Program-made: the position numbers and the translations under genes
From: Alsobacter soli
Lineage (GTDB): Bacteria > Pseudomonadota > Alphaproteobacteria > Rhizobiales > Beijerinckiaceae
Length of the DNA stretch: 64,000 bases
Assembly: GCF_003004785.1 (NCBI RefSeq)
Contig: NZ_PVZS01000012.1
Location: 62,001-126,000 of the forward strand
Direction: 5' to 3'
The notes under the pieces: model-generated
The model's input: only the letters and a program-made list of their open reading frames with translations
The model's database searches: none
Told to the model about the DNA's origin: nothing
In this document: in pieces, positions 17,759-26,516 of the stretch
Position numbering within the stretch: the stretch's first letter is position 1
How the letters are laid out: each line of letters opens with the position of its first letter

Positions 17759-19669
17759 TCACAAGCCGAAAGCCTCGCGCGCGGACACGAAGCGGGCTGC
17801 CGGCGATACCGCCAATCGCCCAAGCAGATCCTCGAGAAAGCGCCAGATCCAGCCGTCGTGCACGAGGTGGTGCGTGAGCAGGCCATAGGCCTCCTCCGGG
17901 TCGGCGCGGCCCTCGGCGAGATCTGCGGCATGGGCCGCGAGGCTGCACACGAGACCGGCCACGTCCGCCAGCCCCCGCGAGCCGCGCCAATCGATCGGGT
18001 CCAGATGCGTGTTCGCGACATAGACGCCGGGCGCCGCCCAGGCGCTTTCGCGCCGCTTGAAGGTCGAGAGCCCCCGGACGCCGATGCGCTGCAACTCGCG
18101 CGTGACGTCCGGCGCGATGCGGTTCCAGGGCGGCACGAGGATCGGCAGGAACCGCTCGCCGAACAGCGCCTCCAGCCGTTCGCGGCCGAACTCCAACTCC
18201 GCCACGACAAGAGCGGTGGGCGCATAGCCCAGCTCCTGCTTCTTGGCCTCGGGCGGGGCATGGTTGGCGTGGGCGTAGCCATGCTGCAGCACGCACGCCA
18301 GCCGATGGCGCGCCAGGATGGGGGCGAGCGCCGGCTCCACCGTGGCCGGGATCGTGGCGAGCGCCACGGGCGCGGAATGCCGCGCTGAAAGCGCGAGCAG
18401 CCGGTCGAGGGCGGGCGAGGGCGCGACGCAGTCGTCGTCCCGCCACCAGACGTCCAGCCGAAGACCCGCTGCATGGAGCCGGGCCAGCGCGCGATCCAGC
18501 CGATCCCATGCATGGGCCGTCCGCCGGGCGCGTTCGGCGGCCTGCTCCAGCGCGGCGCAGCTACATTCCGCGCCGTTCCCTCGCACGGACCACACGGGCC
18601 GGGTCCGTTGCGCCGCGCGGTCCACGGCGGCGAGCAGGCTTTGGGGCGAGAGCTCGGCCTCGGGCAGCACGTCGAGAAGGCCCGTTCGGGCGAACCCTTC
18701 CGCCCGGAGCCGTTGCTCCTTCTCCGCCCCCTGCTCAAATGGGACCACCACGGCCCGCGCTCGTGCGGCGGCGAGGTCCATGACGGTGTTGTAGCCCGCC
18801 TGGCTCACCGACACGGACGCACGCGCCAGCAGGACCGGGAAGTCGCGTCGGGCGCGCTCGACGAGCACGCGCTCGCCGCCCTGGCCGCGCAGCGCGGCGA
18901 AGTCCGCCTCAGGCACGCCATGCCCGGCCAGGATGCGCCAGGAGCGCCGCTGCGGGTCCGTGCGCGCCGCTTCGGCCGCGGCCCGGAGCAGCGGCAGTCC
19001 GGCCGCGCCGCCGCCGCCGGAGACGATGACGCCGCCGTCGTCCTCCGCCGCAGCCGCTCCCGCTTCGGCCCCATCCGACCCCACATAGCCCGTGTAGACG
19101 AGCCGGCGCGCAAGGTCCGGCTCCACGGGCCAGGACAGCTGCAGCGGGGCGGCCTCCGGGTCCCCATGGACAAGGACGAGGTCATACCAGGCGCCCAGCC
19201 GCTCCAGCGCTTCGGCCGCCCGGCCACGCTTGGAGGGCGGGTTCAGCACGTCGCGGATCGAGCAGGCTACGGCGGGGCGGGGCCGGCGCTCACGGCAGGC
19301 CTCCAGCAGGGCGAGGAACTCGCCTGCGAGCTGGCGCCTGCCGAACGGAAACAGCTCGATGACGACCACATCGGGCCGGGCCGCGTCGAACGCATCGAGA
19401 AGCGCGGCCTGGCGCCGGGCCAGGAGTTCCGGCGCGACCGGCCGGCCATGGGCGTCGAGCAGCCGGGAGAAATCGGCGTTCTCGCAATGGACGGGCTCGA
19501 GCTGAACAAGATGCAGTCCGTCCATGTCCACTGTCGGAGCCGCCTCGCCGCCGCTCGCCAGCGTCACGCGATGGCCCCGCCGCGCCATGGCGCGGGCGAT
19601 GGCGGCTGTCCGGGCGAGGTGCCCGACGCCCAGCAGATGGGTCACGACGAACAGGGCCGAGAGGCTCAA
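17759..19669 (-). CDS. Fusion: MurG-like glycosyltransferase + polysaccharide-deacetylase-like domain
   Basis: A 636-residue two-domain protein. Residues 1-375 are a GT-B glycosyltransferase of the MurG/COG4671 type: GVGHLARTAAIARAM (14-28), SGGGGAAGLPLL and VSQAGYNTVMDLA (288-300). Residues about 385-636 look like a polysaccharide-deacetylase family protein: WWRDDDC (408-414), HGYAHANH (463-470), PPWNR (513-517) and a final HHLVHD. This suggests one protein that both transfers and modifies a sugar; acceptor unknown. The start is TTG with GGAG 8 bp before it, and overlaps the preceding glycosyltransferase stop by 4 bp (TTGA). Last gene of the cluster. Confidence 0.75.
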   Translation of the reverse strand: MSLSALFVVTHLLGVGHLARTAAIARAMARRGHRVTLASGGEAAPTVDMDGLHLVQLEPVHCENADFSRLLDAHGRPVAPELLARRQAALLDAFDAARPDVVVIELFPFGRRQLAGEFLALLEACRERRPRPAVACSIRDVLNPPSKRGRAAEALERLGAWYDLVLVHGDPEAAPLQLSWPVEPDLARRLVYTGYVGSDGAEAGAAAAEDDGGVIVSGGGGAAGLPLLRAAAEAARTDPQRRSWRILAGHGVPEADFAALRGQGGERVLVERARRDFPVLLARASVSVSQAGYNTVMDLAAARARAVVVPFEQGAEKEQRLRAEGFARTGLLDVLPEAELSPQSLLAAVDRAAQRTRPVWSVRGNGAECSCAALEQAAERARRTAHAWDRLDRALARLHAAGLRLDVWWRDDDCVAPSPALDRLLALSARHSAPVALATIPATVEPALAPILARHRLACVLQHGYAHANHAPPEAKKQELGYAPTALVVAELEFGRERLEALFGERFLPILVPPWNRIAPDVTRELQRIGVRGLSTFKRRESAWAAPGVYVANTHLDPIDWRGSRGLADVAGLVCSLAAHAADLAEGRADPEEAYGLLTHHLVHDGWIWRFLEDLLGRLAVSPAARFVSAREAFGL

Positions 19670-20796
19670 GCGCTTCGCTCCAGGTGCGCCGCCCGGCCCG
19701 CCTCCAGGGCGTCCCGGAGGCGTCGAGCGGCGGCGTCGAGCCCGCGCGCGGCAAGGACATCCGCCCTGGCGCTTTCGCCAAGGCGACTCAGCCGCGCGGA
19801 ATTCTGGAGGAGCGTCGTGAGCTTGTCTGTGAAGTCATTCACATTGCCGGGCTCCGCGAGCAGGCCGGTGACGCCGTCCCGGATCACCCCGGGCACGCCC
19901 CCATAGGCCCCCGCCAGGGCCGGGCAGCCGAACAGCGCCGCCTCCAGGAAAACCATGCCGAAGGCTTCGTTGACCGCCGGCCAGACCAGCAGGTCGGCCG
20001 ACGCATAGGCCCTGGCCAAGGCCAATCGGTCCAACTCGCCCAGCATGGTGACGCGGTCCGCGAAGGGCCGGAACGCCGCCTCCACTTCCGCGCGCGCCGG
20101 ACCGTCGCCCGCCACATGGAGAACCCACCGGTGGCCTGCCAGCAGCTCCAGGCTGGCTGCGAGGAGGCGATAGGAGGCGAGCTTGTCGCCCGGCCGCATC
20201 ATGGCGACGGCGAGCAGGCGAGGGGGCGAGCCCGGCGACGTCCGCGGTCGCTCGGCCGTGGGCCATGCGTCCGCGTCCAGGAACGGAGGGAAGTCGACGA
20301 GCGCCTGCCCGGGTGGGCGAAACCGCTCCAGCATGGCCCGGTCACGGGCGTTGACGATCAGCACGGCGTCGGCCCGGTCCAGCGCGGCTTCGGCCAGCTC
20401 GTGGCCGAGTCGCCACGCGCCCCCCGCCCGCTTGGGGGCTCGGGAGCCTTCCACCACGACGTAGGGGAGGGCCAGGGCATCCGCCACGGCCGGGCCGAAC
20501 ACGTCCGGCGCCTTGTAATGCACATGGTAGGTCAGCACCGTGTCGGGCCTGTCCTCCGGAACCCGCCGACGCACCTCATCCACATAGGCCTGCGCCGCCC
20601 GCCGCGCCTCGTCCGACAGCCGCCGCATCAGCGCCGGATCCCCGCCGCGGTCGAACATGCGCAAAGGGCAGGGCGTCTCGACGGCGATCCCGGCCCGGTC
20701 GAGCGCCTTGAGGAGCAGGCGGGCCATCTCGCGGTCGCCGGACGGATCGGGGTGGTCCGGCGGCTTCAGCGGCGCATGGAAGATCGCGCGGGTCAC
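19666..20796 (-). CDS. Glycosyltransferase family 4-like protein
   Basis: A 376-residue GT-B glycosyltransferase. The C-terminal half has the nucleotide-sugar binding signature (EAFGMVFLEAALFGCPALA, with two glutamates seven residues apart) and a preceding LLVWPAVNE. The N-terminal half opens with IFHAPLKPPDHPDPSGDREMARLLLKAL. A GTG start at 20796 is used because it overlaps the stop of the preceding gene by 4 bp (GTGA) and brings in that conserved opening; the later ATG at 20727 would cut it off. Sugar and acceptor unknown. Confidence 0.85.
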   Translation of the reverse strand: MTRAIFHAPLKPPDHPDPSGDREMARLLLKALDRAGIAVETPCPLRMFDRGGDPALMRRLSDEARRAAQAYVDEVRRRVPEDRPDTVLTYHVHYKAPDVFGPAVADALALPYVVVEGSRAPKRAGGAWRLGHELAEAALDRADAVLIVNARDRAMLERFRPPGQALVDFPPFLDADAWPTAERPRTSPGSPPRLLAVAMMRPGDKLASYRLLAASLELLAGHRWVLHVAGDGPARAEVEAAFRPFADRVTMLGELDRLALARAYASADLLVWPAVNEAFGMVFLEAALFGCPALAGAYGGVPGVIRDGVTGLLAEPGNVNDFTDKLTTLLQNSARLSRLGESARADVLAARGLDAAARRLRDALEAGRAAHLERSA

Positions 20797-22127
20797 GGCG
20801 CCAGCGCCTCGATGGCCCGGGCCGGCGCGGGCGGGGTTTCCTCCCCAGTCGCGCGGCCCAGCAGGGAGTCGAGTTGGTGTGCGATCGCCCCCACGCCGGC
20901 CTCGAACGAGAACGCGCGCACCCGGGCTGCGGCGGCCTGCCCCAGCCGCTCTCGCAAGGCGGCGTCGAGGATCAGCCGCTCCAGCGCCCGGGCCAGCCCG
21001 GCTCGGTCGCCCGGCGGAACCAGCAGGCCGTTGACGCCGCCGTCCACGAACTCGGGCACACCTGCGAAGGCCGTGGACAGGATCGGCAGCGCCTGCGTGG
21101 ACGCCTCCATGATCACGTTGGGCAGCCCGTCCCGGTCGCCCTTGTCGCCCTCCTTGCAGGGCAGCACGAACAGGTCCGCCTCCTGCATGGCCGTGATCAC
21201 TGCGTCCTGCGCCTGTCCACCCATCCAGGTGATCCGGTCGGCGAGGCCGAGCCGCTCCGCCTGCTGGCGCAGGGCGTCCTTCAGCTCGCCGGACCCGATA
21301 TGGACGAAGCGCCAGTTCAACTCGGCCGGGAGGCGGGCCAGCGCGTCCAGCAGGTCGCCGTACCCCTTTTTCGCCACGGCCCGGCCGACGGACAGGATCC
21401 GCACCGGGTCGCCAGGCTCGGCCCCGGTCCGCGCCGGCCGGGTCGCGGGCGGCGCGGGGAAGCGGGACAGGTCGAGGCCATGATAGATCAGGGAGACGCG
21501 GTCGGGCGCGTCGGCCGGGGAAAGGCGGCGCAGCTCGTCCCACCCCTGCCGGGTGCAGGTCGTGCCCCAGGCCGCGTCGGCGATCTTCTCGCGCTTCTCC
21601 CAGTCGCCCGTGGTCCAGATGTCCTTGGCGTGGGCCGAGAAGCTGAAGGTGCGCCCGGTGAGCAGGCAGGCGTACCGCACCACGGAGGCCGGCGTGTGCA
21701 GGTAATGCACATGGACGTGCCGCACGGCGGGATCGAGCTCCCGGGCGAAAACGAAGGCCTGCCCCAACCGCCGCATGCGATTCGGCGTCGGATCGCGCAG
21801 GAGGTCATGCCAGAACGTCTCCAGGGCGCGCGCGAGCCCGGGAGCATTCCGGGCCGCCCACGCGCCGCGGAGCACGCGCAGCGGCTCCTCGTAGAGGTAT
21901 TCGGGCAGGTACCGCGCTGGCGCCCGGATGGCGCGGTTGAGCGGATGCACGGCCTTGTCGGTGGGCCGGCGCAGCGCCCAGATCTGCAGCCGGAAACCGG
22001 CGCGCTCCAGCCCCAGCATCTCCTGGGCGATGAAGGTCTCGGAGAGCCGTGGGTAGCCCTTCACCACCACCGCCACGGGCGGCAGGCCTGCGCGCCCCCG
22101 AGCCGGGGCGGACGCCTCGATGCTCAC
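20793..22127 (-). CDS. Glycosyltransferase family 4 protein
   Basis: A 444-residue GT-B enzyme resembling exopolysaccharide-type transferases such as colanic acid WcaL. The opening VVVKGYPRLSETFIAQEMLGLERAG is typical. HYLHTPASVVRYA and SFSAHAKDIW mark the N-terminal domain; DGLPNVIMEASTQALPIL carries the family's donor-binding glutamates. The start is GTG at 22127, 7 bp after the stop of the previous gene. Part of the four-gene glycosyltransferase run. Confidence 0.88.
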   Translation of the reverse strand: MSIEASAPARGRAGLPPVAVVVKGYPRLSETFIAQEMLGLERAGFRLQIWALRRPTDKAVHPLNRAIRAPARYLPEYLYEEPLRVLRGAWAARNAPGLARALETFWHDLLRDPTPNRMRRLGQAFVFARELDPAVRHVHVHYLHTPASVVRYACLLTGRTFSFSAHAKDIWTTGDWEKREKIADAAWGTTCTRQGWDELRRLSPADAPDRVSLIYHGLDLSRFPAPPATRPARTGAEPGDPVRILSVGRAVAKKGYGDLLDALARLPAELNWRFVHIGSGELKDALRQQAERLGLADRITWMGGQAQDAVITAMQEADLFVLPCKEGDKGDRDGLPNVIMEASTQALPILSTAFAGVPEFVDGGVNGLLVPPGDRAGLARALERLILDAALRERLGQAAAARVRAFSFEAGVGAIAHQLDSLLGRATGEETPPAPARAIEALAP

Positions 22128-22134
22128 GCGCCGG

Positions 22135-23412
22135 TCACTCCGCCGCGACGCCCAGAGCCCGGGCCGGGCAGGGCCGCTCGCGCGCGGCCTCGAACCAGGG
22201 CTTGGTCATGGCGCCGATCTTCACGAGCCCGTCCAGCAGGCCGGGGATCACCGCCTGCGAGGGCCGCGGCCGCGTCCGCAGCTCGCGGATGGCGCGCGCC
22301 ATCTCCAGGGGGTCGCGCGTGGCGGCGGGCGCGTCCAGCCCGTCCAGCTGCCGCACCAGCCCGGCCTCCGCGGCGAACTGCGCCCGGATCGCCTGCTCCA
22401 GCCGCGGCGCCTTGCGGGGCACGATGAGGGCCGGCTTGTCCATGGACAGGATCTCGCAGAACGTGTTGTAGCCGCCCATCGCGACAACCGCCGAGGCCTT
22501 CTGCATCAGGTGCTCGATCTTCGAGTCGAAGGTGATCGCGTCCACCTTGTCCAGCCGCGCGATGCGGTCCACCAGCTGCTGCCGGGTGCTGCGCGAGATG
22601 AAGGGGCCGAACACCACCAGGGCCGGGATCGGGATCTCCGGGTCGTGCTCATAGGCAGAGATCACCCAGTCGATCAGCTCGGCGCCGTCCCCGCCCCCGC
22701 CCGTGGTGACGAGCACGTAGGGCCCTCGCGTGATCTTGGGATAGCGCGCGAACTGGGGCGAGTCGGGCAACTCGCGCCGGAGGTACCCCGTATAGCTCAT
22801 CCGCGCGGTCACCTCCGCCGGCAGGTCGAATCCCCCGAGCGGGTCGTAGAGCTCCTTGAGCCCGTAGATCCAGATGTCGTCGTAGAAGTCGCAGAGCGCC
22901 TGCACCGCGCCCTTGCGGCTCCATTCCGCCGCCAGCAGCGCCGGCTCGTCCATCACGTCCCGGATGCCGAGCACCAGCCGCGAGCCGCGCGCCTTCATCA
23001 TCTCCAGCGTGGGCGCGATCTCGCCCCGGAACCCGGTCGGCTCCTTGTCGACGATGATGATGTCCGGGCTCAGCGCCAGCGCCGTGTTGCGGATGATGGT
23101 CTCCCGCAGGGCCACCGCCTCGTCGAGCCCGATGTTGAGGTTGAGCGTGGTGTAGTCGCCGTTCGGCAGCTTCACCACCCCCGGCACGCGCACGAAGTCG
23201 ACGCCGTTGCCGAAGTCGAAGCTGCCCACCACGGGCGAGCCGGTCACGATCATCACGGAGGCGTCTGGCGCCGAATCCACCAGCGCGTTCGCGATGGCGC
23301 GCGAGCGACGCAGGTGCCCCAGCCCGAACGTGTCGTGGCTGTAGATAAGGACGCGGGGCGACCGCGCCGCGGCGCGGGAAGCCCCAAAGGAGCCCGCAAC
23401 GGGTTGAAACAT
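22135..23412 (-). CDS. Predicted glycosyltransferase, COG4671/MurG-like
   Basis: First gene of the glycan cluster. The 425-residue product begins its domain with YSHDTFGLGHLRRSRAIANAL (from residue 24), the signature of the COG4671 predicted glycosyltransferases. A GGGGDG phosphate-binding loop and AMGGYNTFCEIL are the donor-site motifs shared with MurG and with the fusion protein at the other end of the cluster. The ATG at 23412 has GGGAG about 9 bp upstream; earlier in-frame ATGs (23469) give an unconserved leader. Probably cytoplasmic or membrane-associated. Confidence 0.82.
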   Translation of the reverse strand: MFQPVAGSFGASRAAARSPRVLIYSHDTFGLGHLRRSRAIANALVDSAPDASVMIVTGSPVVGSFDFGNGVDFVRVPGVVKLPNGDYTTLNLNIGLDEAVALRETIIRNTALALSPDIIIVDKEPTGFRGEIAPTLEMMKARGSRLVLGIRDVMDEPALLAAEWSRKGAVQALCDFYDDIWIYGLKELYDPLGGFDLPAEVTARMSYTGYLRRELPDSPQFARYPKITRGPYVLVTTGGGGDGAELIDWVISAYEHDPEIPIPALVVFGPFISRSTRQQLVDRIARLDKVDAITFDSKIEHLMQKASAVVAMGGYNTFCEILSMDKPALIVPRKAPRLEQAIRAQFAAEAGLVRQLDGLDAPAATRDPLEMARAIRELRTRPRPSQAVIPGLLDGLVKIGAMTKPWFEAARERPCPARALGVAAE

Positions 23413-23736
23413 GTCGACGGACTCCCGCACTGGGCTCCGGCCAGCTTGATGAGCACGGGAGAACGCCATGCGCGGTGCGAACGTTCCTTGAGCCGGGCAG
23501 GAGGACCGCTGCGCCCATCGGCTGAATGCAATCAGGGTGGCACGCCTAAGCTGTGCGAACAAGACCACCCTGAGCCGCCGCGGGATCTGTGTGGCTCATA
23601 CTCTTGATGGATGTGGGGCGTTTCGCCCGCCAGTCGAGCAAGAAAATTGCAACCAGGGGTAGTTTTCACCGATCCCGATCAGAATACGTTAAATCGCGGG
23701 CGCCTAAGGTGAAGCGTCGACCCCTGGATACCCGTG
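23413..23736. other. 324-bp intergenic region between glycosyltransferase operon and pilin gene
   Basis: Divergent upstream region for the glycan cluster (minus) and the pilin gene (plus). It is more AT-rich around 23636-23700 (AAGAAAATTG, GAATACGTTAAATCG) than the rest of the window, as expected of promoters. No open reading frame with family features, RNA gene or repeat was found here. Confidence 0.5.
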
Positions 23737-23910
23737 ATGCGCCGTCTCCTGAATCAGTTCGCGACCGACGACCGCGGCGCCACCGCCATCGAATACGGGC
23801 TGATCGCGGCCATCATCTCGCTGGTGATTATCGGCGGCTCCGGATCGATCCGTAGCGCCCTGTGGGACACTTTCAACACCATCCTGACCAGGATGGCCGC
23901 CGCGACCTGA
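23737..23910 (+). CDS. Flp/Fap family type IVb pilin
   Basis: A 57-residue protein too short for most gene finders. Its N-terminus contains DDRGATAIEYGLIAAIISLV, the Flp pilin motif: a glycine before the processing site (cleavage after Gly14), Glu at position 5 of the mature form, adjacent Tyr, then a 16-20 residue hydrophobic helix. Flp pilins are matured by TadV/CpaA and assembled by the Tad machine for surface adhesion. None of the Tad genes is in the window. It ends 1 bp before the convergent LysR stop. A GTG one codon upstream is an alternative start. Confidence 0.88.
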   Translation: MRRLLNQFATDDRGATAIEYGLIAAIISLVIIGGSGSIRSALWDTFNTILTRMAAAT

Positions 23911-23911
23911 G

Positions 23912-24796
23912 TCACTCCGCCGCGTCCGCGAAGCTCGTCCCCTTCAGGTTGTCCAGGCTTGAGACGATGTGCCCGGCCAGCGCGTCCGCCAGCGCCGAGC
24001 GCTCGTGCCGGTTGCGCAGGAGCCCGATCTTGCAGGAGGGCAGGGTGGGGAACCCCTCCGACGGCCCCAGCACCCGCATTCCCGGCCGCGCCGCGCTTTC
24101 GGGCAGCACCCCCACGGCCAGTCCCGCCAGCACCGCCGCCCCCACCGCGTTGGAGTTCCAGCTGGCGTAGAGGATGCGGTACGGCCGCCCGATGCGGTCG
24201 AGCCCCTCCGTCGCCGCCTGGCGCCAGTTGCAGGTCGGCCGGCCCAGCGCCAGCGGCAGCAGCGCCTCCTCGTGCACCGCGTGCCGGGCTGACGACACCC
24301 AGAGCAGCCGCTCCGTCCTGAAGATCTCAGCCGGCCCCCGGCTTTCCACATGGGTGATGATGGCGAGGTCCAGGTCGCTGGTCTGGATGCGGTCGGCCAG
24401 CATGGGCGTCGGCTCGCACACCACCGTCACCTCGACCTTCGGGTTCGAGTGCGAGAACCGCGCCAGGATCTCCGGCAGGTAGCGCTCGGCGTAGTCGTCC
24501 GGCACGCCCAGCCGCACCCGCCCCGCCAGCTCAGCGTCCGCGAAGCTCGCCAGGCACTCGGCGTTGAGCCGCAGGATGCGCCGGGCGTAGTCCAGCAGCC
24601 GCTCCCCGTCCTCGGTGAGGCGCGAGGCCCGTCCGTCGCGCTCGAACACCGGCTTCCCGAGCCGCTCCTCCAGCCGCTTCATCTGCATGGAGACGGCCGA
24701 CTGGGTCTTGTGCACCACGTCCGCCGCCTTGGTGAACGATCCCGTGTCCGCGATGGCTACGAAGGTCTTGAGCTGGTCGGTGTCCAGGAGGTGCAT
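23912..24796 (-). CDS. LysR family transcriptional regulator
   Basis: A 294-residue regulator with an N-terminal winged helix-turn-helix (residues 5-63: QLKTFVAIADTGSFTKAADVVHKTQSAVS) and a C-terminal periplasmic-binding-like effector domain (RVRLGVPDDYAERYLPEIL onward). It is divergent from the DUF1127 gene with a 181-bp gap that holds a LysR-type box, so it likely controls itself and that gene. Effector unknown. The ATG at 24796 gives the standard short leader before the helix-turn-helix. Confidence 0.92.
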   Translation of the reverse strand: MHLLDTDQLKTFVAIADTGSFTKAADVVHKTQSAVSMQMKRLEERLGKPVFERDGRASRLTEDGERLLDYARRILRLNAECLASFADAELAGRVRLGVPDDYAERYLPEILARFSHSNPKVEVTVVCEPTPMLADRIQTSDLDLAIITHVESRGPAEIFRTERLLWVSSARHAVHEEALLPLALGRPTCNWRQAATEGLDRIGRPYRILYASWNSNAVGAAVLAGLAVGVLPESAARPGMRVLGPSEGFPTLPSCKIGLLRNRHERSALADALAGHIVSSLDNLKGTSFADAAE

Positions 24797-24866
24797 GGCG
24801 GAACCCGCGCGCCGGATGACGTGTGCGTGACAATGATCTGTTCTGTTGATGGCGTCCATCAGAAAC

Positions 24867-24881
24867 ATTCGTTTCACTAAT
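24867..24881. promoter_or_regulatory. Candidate LysR binding box (ATT-N9-AAT)
   Basis: The 15-bp dyad ATTCGTTTCACTAAT fits the T-N11-A rule for LysR regulators with AT-rich flanks. It lies in the gap between the divergent LysR and DUF1127 genes, 71 bp from the regulator start and 97 bp from the DUF1127 start. Confidence 0.45.
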
Positions 24882-24977
24882 GATCGTGGCGCGCGTACAT
24901 CCGTCGCATGGGACGCGAAGGTCGCGACCCGTTCAGCAATGATCCCACCAGGGGTGACCAGACCACAGGAGAGTACG

Positions 24978-25337
24978 ATGACGTCCCCGGCGCCGCAGGT
25001 TTTCGCAACAGCCGACATGCGCGCCATCGCGCTGGTCGAGCGCGTGGCGTCCGCCTGGAAGCGCTGGCGCAACCGCCGCCAGGTCGCGGCGCTGCTCTCC
25101 CTGGACGAACATTTGCTCGCCGATCTCGGCGTGGCCCGCGGCGACGTCTTCGAGGCGCTCAGCGGCCCTGCGATGGGCGACGCATCGGCCGCGCTCGGCG
25201 CCTGCGCCGCCCGCGCACGCCAGAACGAGACCATGCGCCTGCGGGAAAGCCTTCGATCGGCTCGGGTTCTGAACCTGACCCGACCGGCGGCGGCCCCGCA
25301 GTCCGCCCCCGCCGCGACGGGCCATCGCGCCGCGTGA
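24978..25337 (+). CDS. DUF1127 domain-containing protein
   Basis: A 119-residue protein. The region about 28-58 (AWKRWRNRRQVAALLSLDEHLLADLGVARGDV) is a DUF1127 module: basic start, then leucine-rich helix ending in LADLGV-x-R-x-DV. Small arginine-rich DUF1127 proteins in related bacteria have been tied to RNA handling and phosphate/carbon adaptation; this one is longer, with Ala-rich flanks, and its role is open. The ATG at 24978 follows AGGAGAG. Divergent from the LysR gene, its probable regulator. Confidence 0.8.
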   Translation: MTSPAPQVFATADMRAIALVERVASAWKRWRNRRQVAALLSLDEHLLADLGVARGDVFEALSGPAMGDASAALGACAARARQNETMRLRESLRSARVLNLTRPAAAPQSAPAATGHRAA

Positions 25338-25350
25338 TCGATCCGACTTC

Positions 25351-25422
25351 GCGGATCGCGTGACCCCCTCCCGCGATCCGCCCCTGAGGCCCCGTCTCCC
25401 CCGGCGGGGCCTCCTTTCGTTT
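25351..25422 (+). terminator. Two consecutive hairpins, second a likely terminator
   Basis: A perfect 10-bp stem (25351-25360 with 25372-25381) is followed by a 9-bp perfect GC-rich stem (25386-25394 with 25405-25413) and then CTTTCGTTT. They come 14 bp after the DUF1127 stop. Confidence 0.7.
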
Positions 25423-25472
25423 GCGCCTCAAGATCTCGCCCAGTCGTTGCGAGGTCAGGGCCAGGCTTGATC

Positions 25473-25575
25473 GGCCTCCCCCTCCCCTTGTGGGAGGGAA
25501 TGAGGCTGGGGGGCGCCTCCGATCTCTGAAGCAAGACCCCTACCCCTGGCCTCTCCCCACAGGGGGAGGGGGAAG
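25473..25575. repeat. Inverted C/G-tract repeat (CCTCCCC... ...GGGGAGGGGG)
   Basis: Left arm begins GGCCTCCCCCTCCCCTTGTG and the right arm ends CCCCACAGGGGGAGGGGGAAG, an imperfect inverted pair around an about 25-bp centre. It differs in sequence from families A and B. It lies between the DUF1127 terminator and the convergent end of rsmE; no gene is seen in 25423-25601. Confidence 0.65.
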
Positions 25576-25601
25576 CGTCAGGACGCTCGAAACCGTGCAG
25601 C

Positions 25602-26348
25602 CTAGGCCTGTCCCCAATCGCCCAACGTCGCCTGCACCAGCGCCAGCGCCGCCACGGCCGCCGTGTCGGCGCGCAGGATGCGCGGCCCGAGCGACACCCG
25701 CAGCACGCGCGGCAGCCGCAGCAGGGCCGCCCGTTCCTCCTCCGAGAAGCCGCCCTCCGGGCCGATCAGCACCGCGGCGGGCCCGCGCGGGGCCCCCTTC
25801 AGGGCCGCGATCGGATCGGCGATGGGCGCGTCCTCGTCGCAGAAGATCATCAGCCGTTCCGCCGGCCACGCGCCGAGGAGGCGCTCGAACCGGATCTCCT
25901 CGGCCACCTCGGGCACGGCCAGCACGCCGCACTGCTCGGCCGCCTCGGTCACGTTCGCCCGCATGCGCTCCAGGTTCACCCGCGACACCTGCGTGTGGCG
26001 CGTCAGCACGGGCTGGATCCGCCCCGCGCCCATCTCCACGGCCTTCTGCAGCATGTAGTCGAGCCGCGCATGCTTCAGCGGCGCGAACAGGTAGTGCAGG
26101 TCCGGGGCCGCCGGTTGCGGCCGCGTCTGCTCCACCACGTCCAGGACGGCGGCTTTCTTGGACCCCCCGGCGAGGCGCGCCAGGAACTCGCCGTCCCGGC
26201 CGTTGAACAGCAGAACGCGGTCGCCCTCCTGCATGCGAAGCACGTTCAGGAGGTAGTGCGACGGCTCGCGCTCCAGCGTCGCGGGCGTTCCAACCGCAAG
26301 CGGGGCGTCCACGAACAGGCGATGCGCGCGGAAGTCATAGGCGGCCAA
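25602..26348 (-). CDS. rsmE: 16S rRNA (uracil(1498)-N3)-methyltransferase RsmE
   Basis: RsmE methylates U1498 at the 30S decoding centre using SAM. The 248-residue protein has a PUA-like N-terminal barrel (FRAHRLFVD..., HYLLNVLRM) and a SPOUT methyltransferase C-terminus with the knot signature LIGPEGGFSEEE and SLGPRILRADTA. Length is typical. The start codon is TTG at 26348, supported by GAGGAG 7 bp upstream and by the conserved MAAYDFRAHRLFV-like opening. Confidence 0.92.
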   Translation of the reverse strand: MAAYDFRAHRLFVDAPLAVGTPATLEREPSHYLLNVLRMQEGDRVLLFNGRDGEFLARLAGGSKKAAVLDVVEQTRPQPAAPDLHYLFAPLKHARLDYMLQKAVEMGAGRIQPVLTRHTQVSRVNLERMRANVTEAAEQCGVLAVPEVAEEIRFERLLGAWPAERLMIFCDEDAPIADPIAALKGAPRGPAAVLIGPEGGFSEEERAALLRLPRVLRVSLGPRILRADTAAVAALALVQATLGDWGQA

Positions 26349-26516
26349 GACGCGTCTCCTCTCGTTGAGCGCCTGTCATAAGCGGCGCGTGGCCGGATTT
26401 CAGCCGCTTTCTCCGTCTAGGCGGGCGTGCAGGACGTGGGGAAAGCTCTCGTGCCCTTCGCCGGCGGGACCCACCGGGCGTTGCGCCCGCTTGTCTCATG
26501 CTGTTAAGGAACGTCG

